Positions 26,505 to 33,765 of a stretch of 64,000 bases of DNA are shown here, piece by piece. The stretch lies in contig NZ_JAJNCZ010000006.1 of NCBI RefSeq assembly GCF_021026345.1, forward strand, positions 248,001 to 312,000, read 5' to 3'. A program made the position numbers and the translations under genes. Positions within the stretch are counted from its first letter, which is position 1, and each line of letters opens with the position of its first letter. Source of the DNA: Rhizobium sp. GN54. Its GTDB lineage: Bacteria; Pseudomonadota; Alphaproteobacteria; Rhizobiales; Rhizobiaceae. Under the pieces are notes generated by a model that was not told the DNA's origin, searched no databases, and saw only the letters and a program-made list of their open reading frames with translations.

Positions 26505-28454
26505 TCAGCTCAGGTTGACGACCTTCTCCCGTTCGGGGACGAGGCGTCGTCTGGGCCTGACCTTGTCCGGCACGGCGAGCGGTACCACGGGCGCCACCGT
26601 CAGTGTTGCGACGGCAGCGGTGGTCATGTCGGCGCACAGGAAGTCGGCGTTCAGCGACACACCGGCCTCGACCGCAGCCTCGAGATCGGGCTCCTCGTCT
26701 TCGTTCACCTCCGGCTTCCACAGCGCCACGCCTACCCGCAGCGCCGCGTTGATCCGCTTCAGGCGACGGACGGCGAAGCGGGCATGCTTCAGAGAATCCT
26801 GGTTGAGATAGCAGATGACGATCGTATCGAGATCGACCACCGGGATATGGCGGATGCGCGCCGGCTCCATCAGGCGATGGTTCTCTGCGACCGCCTGTGC
26901 GCCCTCCACGCGAAGGACCTGGGCCAGCATCGCCGCAGTCACGTCGTCCAGCTCGCCGCGACCGCCGATACAGAGGATGCGCTGGCCTTCGCCGGCCTCC
27001 GTTGCTGCCTCCTTCGTTTCGTCCGGATCGACCAGCGCCTCGTCGCCGTCGTCCTCCTGCGCCTCTTCGAGGGCGATGTCGTCCATGTTGGCGACGAGCG
27101 TCATCCCGCTTTCGGCCACCCGCAGCCGCTGCGTCTCGCTCATCACGCCCCGGGCGCGATCGTGCTCGGCCAGGGCCAGTGCCGGGATCGCCACGGTCGC
27201 GTAGTAGTCGATCAGGTAGTCCTCCTCCAGCCGTTCCTCGGCCTGGTCCGTGGCCTCGTCCGGGTCTCCGGCGAGAAGACGCTGGTAGAGCCTTGCATGC
27301 GGGGCGAGCACCGGATCGCTGCCGAAGAGGACCTGGAGGAAGCCGAATTGCGGAACGTGCTTGCCCAGCACCACCAGGCACACCGTCAGCGGCGTCGACA
27401 GCACCAGCCCGACCGGTCCCCAGATCCAGGCCCAGAAGATCGCCGATACGATGATCGCAAGGGGCGACAGGCCGGTCTTGGAGCCATAGAGCGTCGGCTC
27501 CACGACGTTGTTGATCACGAGTTCCATGACGATGAAGAGCGCCGCCGTCCAGATCAGCATCGTCCAGCCCGGGGCGACGGCCACGGCGAGGAACAGCGGC
27601 AGGATCATCGCGATGATCGGGCCGATATAGGGCACGAAGCGGAAGACGATCGCGAGCAGCCCCCACAGGATCGCGTTGGGAATGCCGATCAGCCAGAGCC
27701 CGATCGCCACCGGCACGCCGTAGAGGATGTTCACCACGAGCTGCATCAGGAGGTAGTGGCCGACGCGGGTTCCGGCGTCCTCCAGCGCTTCGGTCGTTCG
27801 ATGCAGATCGCCATAGCCGACGAGGCGGATGAAGCGGTCGCGCAGGTCTTCCCGTTCCAGCAGCATGAAGATGACGACGACGATCACGAGGCCCGCCATC
27901 GCCACCGGCGCCAGCATGGGCACGATCAGGTTGGTCAGCACCTGTATCGGATGATCCGGCGCGTAGATCTCGACGAGCACGGGCCTTGTGGGGACGTCGT
28001 CGTCGTTCGGTGCTGCGCTGTTCGTCTCGCTGATCTCCTTGCTGATGCGTTCCAGCACGGACGAGATCTGGCTGAACACGCCGGTCCCGGAGCCGGCCTC
28101 GCGCATGGCCTCGATCTTGCTGACGACGTTTGCCTGGTAGGTCGGGATGCTGCGGGCCAGATGGGTCACCTGCAGCGCGATGACGAGGCTGACGACGGCG
28201 ATCAGCGAAAAGGCGAACAGGGCCGTCGAGATGACCGCCAGCACCCGCGAAAAGCCGACCCTGCGCAGCATGGTCACGACCGGTGCGAGCGCGAAGGTCA
28301 GCAGAAGCGCGATCGCGATCGGCAGGAACACGTCGCGCGCCAGATAGAGCATCGCGACCGCGCCGACGAAGGTCAGGAGGGTGGGCATGTTCGGCCGTGC
28401 GCCCTGCAGCGACGGCACGTCAAGGTCTCGGAACTCGTCGCTTCGCTCGGCCAT
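26505..28454 (-). CDS. AI-2E-family permease with long cytoplasmic C-terminal extension
   Basis: 649 residues, almost twice the size of ordinary AI-2E permeases. Residues 25-370 form the membrane domain with about eight helices, including VPYIGPIIAMILPL and a periplasmic segment (105-170). Residues 387-450 form a helical block (RLLAGD...ATDQAEERL...VAIPALALAE), 455-487 an acidic linker, 490-580 an alpha/beta block beginning ILCIGGRGELDD, then a tail. The helical block plus Rossmann-like block resembles the cobalamin-binding cap and core, without the DxHxxG histidine. Family members move small molecules or ions; the cargo is unknown. Start ATG 28454 has GGGAGGA. It is alone in its transcription unit. 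Confidence 0.78.
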   Translation of the reverse strand: MAERSDEFRDLDVPSLQGARPNMPTLLTFVGAVAMLYLARDVFLPIAIALLLTFALAPVVTMLRRVGFSRVLAVISTALFAFSLIAVVSLVIALQVTHLARSIPTYQANVVSKIEAMREAGSGTGVFSQISSVLERISKEISETNSAAPNDDDVPTRPVLVEIYAPDHPIQVLTNLIVPMLAPVAMAGLVIVVVIFMLLEREDLRDRFIRLVGYGDLHRTTEALEDAGTRVGHYLLMQLVVNILYGVPVAIGLWLIGIPNAILWGLLAIVFRFVPYIGPIIAMILPLFLAVAVAPGWTMLIWTAALFIVMELVINNVVEPTLYGSKTGLSPLAIIVSAIFWAWIWGPVGLVLSTPLTVCLVVLGKHVPQFGFLQVLFGSDPVLAPHARLYQRLLAGDPDEATDQAEERLEEDYLIDYYATVAIPALALAEHDRARGVMSETQRLRVAESGMTLVANMDDIALEEAQEDDGDEALVDPDETKEAATEAGEGQRILCIGGRGELDDVTAAMLAQVLRVEGAQAVAENHRLMEPARIRHIPVVDLDTIVICYLNQDSLKHARFAVRRLKRINAALRVGVALWKPEVNEDEEPDLEAAVEAGVSLNADFLCADMTTAAVATLTVAPVVPLAVPDKVRPRRRLVPEREKVVNLS

Positions 28455-28593
28455 CCTGTCCTCCCGTCCGCATGCAGATAGTTCGCGAAGCGGAGCCGGC
28501 AAGCTGGGGCCGCTGCGATTTCCGCGCATGCGGACGGCCTCAGGGGAATTTCGGCAAGATGCGGCGGGCCGTTGGATCACGGCAGACGGTGGA

Positions 28594-28615
28594 CGGGCGC
28601 GCCGGAGCGCGCCCG
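28594..28615 (-). terminator. Hairpin downstream of the FAH-family hydrolase gene
   Basis: CGGGCGCGC (28594-28602) and GCGCGCCCG (28607-28615) form a perfect 9-bp stem with loop CGGA, seven bp past the hydrolase stop at the end of its operon. No U tract is seen. Confidence 0.45.
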
Positions 28616-28621
28616 AAGCAT

Positions 28622-29332
28622 TCAGGCAACCTTGAAGGTGATTTCGTCGACGCCGTCCACATGGGCGACCATCACGTCGCCCCGGACGATGCCGCCGACG
28701 CCGGCGGGCGTGCCGGCGAAGATCAGGTCGCCGGGCTGAAGCGTGAACAGCTTCGACAGGTAGGAAATCATCTCCGGCACCTTCCAGATCATCTGGTTGA
28801 GGTCGCCGCTCTGGCGAAGCTCGCCGTTGACCTTGCACCAGAGCGCGCCCTCGGTCGGATGCCCGATCTTCTCGACCGGGTGCAGCGGGCCGCAAGGGGC
28901 CGACGCCTCGAAGGCCTTGCCGGTTTCCCAGGGGCGGCCGAGCTTCTTGGCCTCGCCCTGCAGGTCGCGCCGGGTCATGTCGAGGCCGACGGCATAGCCA
29001 TAGACGCAGTCGAGCGCCTTATCGAGCGGGATGTTGTCGCCGCCGCTCTTCAACGCCACGACGAGTTCGGCCTCGTGGTGGACGTCGTTGCTCTCCGAGG
29101 GGTATGGGAAATCGTTGCCGGGCAGGACCAGGGTGTCGGGGTTCTTCTGGAAGAAGAACGGCGGCTCCTTGTTCGGGTCGTGGCCCATCTCGATCGCGTG
29201 GTCGGCGAAATTCCGGCCGACGCAGTAGATGCGGTGCACCGGGAAGAGCGCCTGGCTGCCTGCGACCGGCAGGGTGGGAACGGGCGCCGGCTTGAAGACG
29301 TATGCGGCGTTGATGGTGGTCATGTCGTTCAT
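28622..29332 (-). CDS. Fumarylacetoacetate-hydrolase-family acylpyruvate hydrolase
   Basis: A 236-residue FAH-domain enzyme that would split the C-C bond of an acylpyruvate such as fumarylpyruvate in the cytosol. The metal acid triad is visible as HHEAELVVAL followed by the DMTRRDLQ aspartate, with TGKAFEASAPCGP and PGDLIFAGTPAGVG motifs closer to gentisate-pathway fumarylpyruvate hydrolases (NagK) than to tyrosine-pathway enzymes. It is the last gene of the ABC importer operon, and its ATG is fused to the permease stop (TAATG), so the importer substrate probably leads to an acylpyruvate. The exact compound is unknown. Confidence 0.82.
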   Translation of the reverse strand: MNDMTTINAAYVFKPAPVPTLPVAGSQALFPVHRIYCVGRNFADHAIEMGHDPNKEPPFFFQKNPDTLVLPGNDFPYPSESNDVHHEAELVVALKSGGDNIPLDKALDCVYGYAVGLDMTRRDLQGEAKKLGRPWETGKAFEASAPCGPLHPVEKIGHPTEGALWCKVNGELRQSGDLNQMIWKVPEMISYLSKLFTLQPGDLIFAGTPAGVGGIVRGDVMVAHVDGVDEITFKVA

Positions 29333-30084
29333 TATCGCGCTCCTGCGTAATATTCGATTCGTTTTTCAAAGTGTTCCACGACCGCGGACAGAAGCATGGC
29401 TGCCGCGAAGAGGATGATTGTCAGAGCCCAGAACCGCTCCATGTCGAAGCTGCGGGAATAGAGCTCGAAGAGTTCGCCGTAACCGATGATGGAGACGAGG
29501 ATCTGGCCGATCACCACGCCCTTGACCCCGCGGATCAGCCCGATGCGGATGCCCGCGAGGATCTCGGGAAGGGCGGAGAGCAGGATGATCTTGGTGAAGA
29601 TCGTGAAGCGCGAGGCGCCGTAGCAGCGTCCCATCTCGATCAGCGAGGGCGGCACCTGCATGACGCCGGCGCGGGCGTCGAGTACGATGATCCAGACGGC
29701 GAACAGGAAGACGGTGACGAACACCGTCGTCTCGCCGAGCCCGAACAGGATCATCAGGATCGGAACCAGGGCCGACAGCGGCGCGCTGACGAACATGTTC
29801 ACCCACAGGCCGAAGATGTTGTCGACGACCTTGAACCGTCCCATGGCCACCCCGAGCGGCACGCCGACGGCGATCGCCAGCGTCATGCCGAGGGCAAACG
29901 AACGGAGCGTGATCAGCGTGGCGTTCTGCCACGAGCCCGTCTGCACCAGCCCGAAGCCGGCGGCGATCACCGAGGTCATCGGCGGGATCAGGAAGATGAC
30001 GTCCATCCTGCCGACGATTTCCCAGACCAGCGCCCAGAAGATCAGCGAGGTCATCATCGGAATTTTGATGCCGAAGAGTTTCAT
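29332..30084 (-). CDS. ABC transporter permease (NitT/TauT type), second copy in operon
   Basis: A 250-residue inner-membrane permease with about six helices and the SsuC-like coupling region around residues 130-165 (VPPSLIEMGRCYGAS). It resembles the permease encoded at 30890-31732, so the importer probably has a heterodimeric channel. Distance to the ATPase gene is six bases; the stop overlaps the hydrolase start by one base. The ATG at 30084 lacks a strong Shine-Dalgarno, as expected for coupled translation. Confidence 0.85.
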   Translation of the reverse strand: MKLFGIKIPMMTSLIFWALVWEIVGRMDVIFLIPPMTSVIAAGFGLVQTGSWQNATLITLRSFALGMTLAIAVGVPLGVAMGRFKVVDNIFGLWVNMFVSAPLSALVPILMILFGLGETTVFVTVFLFAVWIIVLDARAGVMQVPPSLIEMGRCYGASRFTIFTKIILLSALPEILAGIRIGLIRGVKGVVIGQILVSIIGYGELFELYSRSFDMERFWALTIILFAAAMLLSAVVEHFEKRIEYYAGAR

Positions 30085-30090
30085 GGCGCC

Positions 30091-30888
30091 TCACTCCGCA
30101 TATTGCCTGAGGCCCTGCCAGATCTCCTCGACCACATCGAGATAGCCCTTGTCACGCCGGATCACGTCCGGTGCGGCGGAGCGGTCGATGGCGGGCTCGA
30201 TGATCTGGGAGACGCGGCCGGGACGCGGCGACAAGAGCACGATCCGGTCGGAGACGTAGACGGCTTCCTCGATGGAATGGGTGACGAACAGGAAGGTCTT
30301 GCGCTCCTTGTCGACCAGGCGGAGCAGGTCTTCCTGGAACTTGCGCCGGTTCTGTTCGTCGACGGCGGAGAACGGCTCGTCCAGGAGCAGCACGTCGGCG
30401 TTCACCGAGAACGCCCGGGCGATGCCGACGCGCTGGCGCATGCCGCCGGACAGTTCGTGCGGATACTTCTCCTCGAAGCCGGACAGGCCGACCTCGTTGA
30501 TATAGTGCCTTGCGATCCTGTGGCGCTCAGCCTGCGGCATGCCCTTTAGCTCGAGGCCGAAGGCGACGTTGCGCAGCACGGTCGCCCAGGGCATCAGCGC
30601 GAAATCCTGGAAGACGAAGGCGCGCTCCGGCCCGGGGCCGGTCACGACCCTGCCATTGATGCGGATCTGGCCGGAGGTCGCCGGCACGAGGCCCGCGATG
30701 ATCTTCAGAAGCGTGGTCTTGCCGCAGCCGGACGGGCCGAGCAGGGTGGTCAGCTTGCCGCGTTCGAAATCGAGGTTGATACCGCGAAGGGCCTCGATAT
30801 CGCCGTAGCGCTTGCAGATGTCGCGCACTTCGACGATGGCGTCCGGCGTGGCGTTGTCGGCCGTCCGCAGGGGGATGGGATTGGCCAT
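30091..30888 (-). CDS. ABC transporter ATP-binding protein (NitT/TauT type)
   Basis: 265 residues with Walker A GPSGCGKTT, signature SGGMRQRVGIARA, Walker B LLLDEPFS and a switch HSIEEA histidine. The family energises import of nitrate, sulfonates, taurine or aromatic-like compounds. GAGGAGAAAG precedes ATG 30888; the longer frame to 30933 would overlap the preceding gene. It sits between two permease genes, one base after the first. Confidence 0.9.
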   Translation of the reverse strand: MANPIPLRTADNATPDAIVEVRDICKRYGDIEALRGINLDFERGKLTTLLGPSGCGKTTLLKIIAGLVPATSGQIRINGRVVTGPGPERAFVFQDFALMPWATVLRNVAFGLELKGMPQAERHRIARHYINEVGLSGFEEKYPHELSGGMRQRVGIARAFSVNADVLLLDEPFSAVDEQNRRKFQEDLLRLVDKERKTFLFVTHSIEEAVYVSDRIVLLSPRPGRVSQIIEPAIDRSAAPDVIRRDKGYLDVVEEIWQGLRQYAE

Positions 30889-30889
30889 G

Positions 30890-31732
30890 TCACTTTCTCC
30901 TCTTTTCGGGACGCAGGAAGCGCAATTCGACATATTGCAGGGCTGCGAGCGTCAGCGTCGACACGGCGATGATGGATGCCACGGCCGCGTACATGTGGGC
31001 GTAGTTGGCGACCGAGCGGTGATAGGTAATGAGGTCGCCGATGCCGGTGGGGGTGATCAGGAGTTCGGCGAGCATGACGCCGATGAAGCCGGCGGCGATG
31101 CCGAGCCGAAGGCCGGCGAACAGCACCGGCGTCGCATCGGGAATGACGATCTTGAAGATCTGCTGCATGCGCGTGCCCTGGAACGAGCGGCACATGTCGA
31201 CCAGCGACGGATTGACGTGGCGGACGGCCTTGTACGAGTTGAGCACGATCACCGGCAGCGCCAGCATGATCACCGCCAGCGTCTTGGCGACGAGGCCGAT
31301 GCCGTAGACGAAGGTGACGAGCGGCACGAGCGCGGCCATGGGGGCCGCCTGGAGCACGATGAAGACGGGGGCCAGCAGCCATTCGGCCTTGTCGGAAAGC
31401 CCCATGACGATGCCGATGCCGATCCCGAGGACGGCCGAGATGGCGACGCCGAGAAGAAGCGGCTGGAAGGTGATGAAATAGGCGGGCAGCAGCGTGCCGT
31501 CGAGCGCCATCTCGATCAGGGCCGACAGCGTCTCGAAGAACGTCGGAAAGGCGAAGCTGATCGGCACCCGGCCGGCGATTTCCCATGCGGTGAACAGGAT
31601 TGCGAGCGACACGGCGACCCAGAAGGATTTCCGGCGCCGGGCGAAGTCGGCGAGCGCTTCGACGATGCTGGAGGAGCCGCTGCCGGCTCCTCCCGTCGCG
31701 CTCACCTTTTGCGGTGAAGCGGCCATGTGCAT
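30890..31732 (-). CDS. ABC transporter permease (NitT/TauT type), first copy in operon
   Basis: A 280-residue permease with a short cytoplasmic head and about six helices; the coupling loop contains NPSLVDMCRSFQG. It lies directly after the binding-protein gene (stop TAG abuts the ATG at 31732) and one base before the ATPase gene. Together with the other permease it should form the membrane channel of the importer. A second ATG two codons later (31726) is an alternative start. Confidence 0.87.
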   Translation of the reverse strand: MHMAASPQKVSATGGAGSGSSSIVEALADFARRRKSFWVAVSLAILFTAWEIAGRVPISFAFPTFFETLSALIEMALDGTLLPAYFITFQPLLLGVAISAVLGIGIGIVMGLSDKAEWLLAPVFIVLQAAPMAALVPLVTFVYGIGLVAKTLAVIMLALPVIVLNSYKAVRHVNPSLVDMCRSFQGTRMQQIFKIVIPDATPVLFAGLRLGIAAGFIGVMLAELLITPTGIGDLITYHRSVANYAHMYAAVASIIAVSTLTLAALQYVELRFLRPEKRRK

Positions 31733-32722
31733 CTACTTGGTTCCAGTCTTGGCGAGCACCGCGTCCAGCGCGGTGAGATCCCAGAAGTCCTCGACTTTCA
31801 GGTCCTCGGCCTTGCCTTCCAGCGCGCCCGAGATGGTGTAGAAGTCGAAGTCGTCGCGCGCCGCGTCGGTGCCGCCGCCGTTGAGCGGAAGCGTTGCGGC
31901 GACCTCGGTGAAGTAGGGCTCGATGTCGGCGACCATTTCCGGCGTGGCGTCGGGCAGGAGCTTGTACTTGTCACGGAGCGCGATGGCCGCCTTGGGGTCC
32001 GCCGCGACCTCGCGCCAGGTGGTGAGGATGCTCTCGACGAGGATCTCGACGTCCTTCTTGTTCTTTTCCAGATAGTCGGTGTTGGCAAAAAGCGCCTCGT
32101 CCGTCGCGCTGACCTCTCCCAGCGGCAGGAAGATGAACTTGCCGGGGGCCTCCTTTTCCAGAATGCGCTTGCCGGACGAGTCCACGATCGTCGCCTTGAC
32201 GTTGCCCTGCAGCAGCGCACCGGTCCGCACTTCGGCGCCCGGCACATAGGAGATGTTGGAATAGGTGATGCCGTTCTTGTCGGCCATCAGTCTCATGATC
32301 GCTTCCGTGCCGGAGCCGCGGGAGTGAACCGCGACCTCCTGGCCGTCCAGGTCCTTCCACTCCTTGTAGGCCTCGGAATTGACGACCGGGTAGAACTGCA
32401 GCTTGGAGAGCTGCATGAAGATGCGGATCGGCGCCTTGACCTTCTGCAGCAGCGCATAGGGGCCGCCGACGCCGATGTCGGCCTGGCCGCTGACGACGGC
32501 CTGGGCGGCGATGTCCTCGCTCTTCAGGAAGGTGACCTGGACGTCGACGCCCTTTTCCTTCGCCCGCTCGAGCGCGGCGAGAAGGTGCAGGGATTCGACG
32601 GTGGCGATATCGCCGAAGGCGACGCGCATGGGATCGGCAAGCGCCCATCCCGGGATTGCGGTGGCAAGGCAGAAAGCGGCGGCAGCCGCCGACGCCCTCA
32701 TTCGTCTGGCAAACATGTTCAT
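31733..32722 (-). CDS. ABC transporter substrate-binding protein (NMT1/TauA-like)
   Basis: 329 residues: a Sec signal (residues 1-28, ending ALA) followed by a two-lobe binding fold (DPMRVAFGDIATVESL...). GQADIGVGGPYAL and HSRGSGTEAI are the ligand-binding loops expected in this class. It captures the importer's substrate in the periplasm and is the first gene of the five-gene operon. ATG 32722 is preceded by GGGAGGAA; the longer frame has a non-signal head. The operon is divergent from an FCD/GntR regulator. Confidence 0.88.
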   Translation of the reverse strand: MNMFARRMRASAAAAAFCLATAIPGWALADPMRVAFGDIATVESLHLLAALERAKEKGVDVQVTFLKSEDIAAQAVVSGQADIGVGGPYALLQKVKAPIRIFMQLSKLQFYPVVNSEAYKEWKDLDGQEVAVHSRGSGTEAIMRLMADKNGITYSNISYVPGAEVRTGALLQGNVKATIVDSSGKRILEKEAPGKFIFLPLGEVSATDEALFANTDYLEKNKKDVEILVESILTTWREVAADPKAAIALRDKYKLLPDATPEMVADIEPYFTEVAATLPLNGGGTDAARDDFDFYTISGALEGKAEDLKVEDFWDLTALDAVLAKTGTK

Positions 32723-32763
32723 ATTCGTTCCTCCCAGAAATCGGGCTCCTCGACCCAATCTGG

Positions 32764-32961
32764 AACCAATTCTTCATTAATATCGAATTGTGTCAACGGG
32801 GAAGTGTTGCTGCACGGCAGCATCGTAGTGTCCGGGACAGCCTGAATGACTCGTAAGTATATGAATTTAATTATAGAAATAAAATTCGATTTCAGCGTTG
32901 CCGATTGCGTTGACAGGTACGGCGATGTTTCTTATAACCAAAACCAATTCAAGATTGGTTT
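32764..32961. promoter_or_regulatory. Divergent control region with AACCAATTC sites
   Basis: The 9-mer AACCAATTC occurs at 32764-32772, 42 bp before the importer operon, and at 32942-32950, next to the regulator gene. The second copy is part of an inverted repeat AAACCAAT-N5-ATTGGTTT (32941-32961) ending ten bases before the regulator ATG. The placement fits binding by the FCD/GntR protein to both sides of the intergenic region and autoregulation. The rest of 32723-32970 is AT-richer and holds no gene. Confidence 0.55.
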
Positions 32962-32970
32962 GGCGAAAAC

Positions 32971-33645
32971 ATGATCGAAATCACCGATGCGGCAGTTCTG
33001 ACGAGATTGCGCGATTTCCTGGCCACGACGGACCTGCCCGACGACGGGCGACTTCCGCCCGAGCGGGAGCTGGCGCAGTCGCTCGAGGTCGGGCGGGGCG
33101 CCTTGCGAAAGGCGCTGGCGACCCTCCAGTCGGAGGGCGTCGTCTGGCGGCATGTCGGCAAGGGTACCTTCACCGGCGAACGGCCGATCGATACGGTCGC
33201 CGACGTCAATGCCATGGTCCAGCGGACCAATCCGCTCGAGGTCATGGGCGCGCGCATCGCCTTCGAGCCGGAGGTGGCCCGCTGCGCCGCCCTCTATGCG
33301 ACGGCGGGCCAGGTCGCGGAGATGCGCAACTGCATGCTGAAGGCGCAGCAGGCGCCGACCTGGCGCCAGTACGAGCAATGGGACAACAAGCTGCACCGGA
33401 CGATCGGCGAGGCGTCGCAGAATTCGCTGCTGCTCGGCCTGCTCGATACGCTGAACGCCGTCCGCCGGGCCGTGACCTGGGGGCGGTTACGCGACACACC
33501 GCTGCGCCCACCGGCCGACCACCACAGCTTCGAGGAACACGCCCGCATCGTGGCCGCGATCGCCGACCGCGACGGTGCCGGCGCCGCCGACGCCATGCGC
33601 AGGCATCTGCGCAGCGTCGAAAGCCATATGCGCGACCGTCTCTGA
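32971..33645 (+). CDS. FCD-class GntR transcriptional regulator
   Basis: A 224-residue FadR-like regulator: an N-terminal winged helix (about 1-75; LPPERELAQSLEVGRGALRKAL) and an alpha-helical FCD ligand domain (80-220) with acidic and histidine residues (for example HRTIGEA and EEHARIVAAI...RRHL) of the kind that bind metal and a carboxylate. It is divergent from the ABC importer/hydrolase operon and probably represses it until the substrate or its breakdown product appears. No clear Shine-Dalgarno is seen; the operator palindrome sits where one would be. Confidence 0.87.
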   Translation: MIEITDAAVLTRLRDFLATTDLPDDGRLPPERELAQSLEVGRGALRKALATLQSEGVVWRHVGKGTFTGERPIDTVADVNAMVQRTNPLEVMGARIAFEPEVARCAALYATAGQVAEMRNCMLKAQQAPTWRQYEQWDNKLHRTIGEASQNSLLLGLLDTLNAVRRAVTWGRLRDTPLRPPADHHSFEEHARIVAAIADRDGAGAADAMRRHLRSVESHMRDRL

Positions 33646-33685
33646 CGGGCGCGATCCGGGAAGCGGCGACGGCCCCGGAACGACG

Positions 33686-33714
33686 CAAGGCTCACCGCAG
33701 CGCGGCGAGCCTTG
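33686..33714. terminator. Bidirectional terminator between regulator and chemoreceptor
   Basis: CAAGGCTC (33686-33693) and GAGCCTTG (33707-33714) flank an inner CCGC/GCGG stem with one mismatch, forming a long hairpin between two convergent genes. The tails lack long U runs. Confidence 0.5.
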
Positions 33715-33765
33715 TCACAAAGAGCCTTGTGATGGCCGGTGGAGCCGATCGCCCCCCTCGGCCGC

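Noticed and set aside
25785-28481. An 898-codon open frame on the plus strand opposite copA and the AI-2E permease
   Set aside because: It spans two real genes and the copper promoter and is full of His-Asp-Arg repeats, the usual trace of antisense reading.
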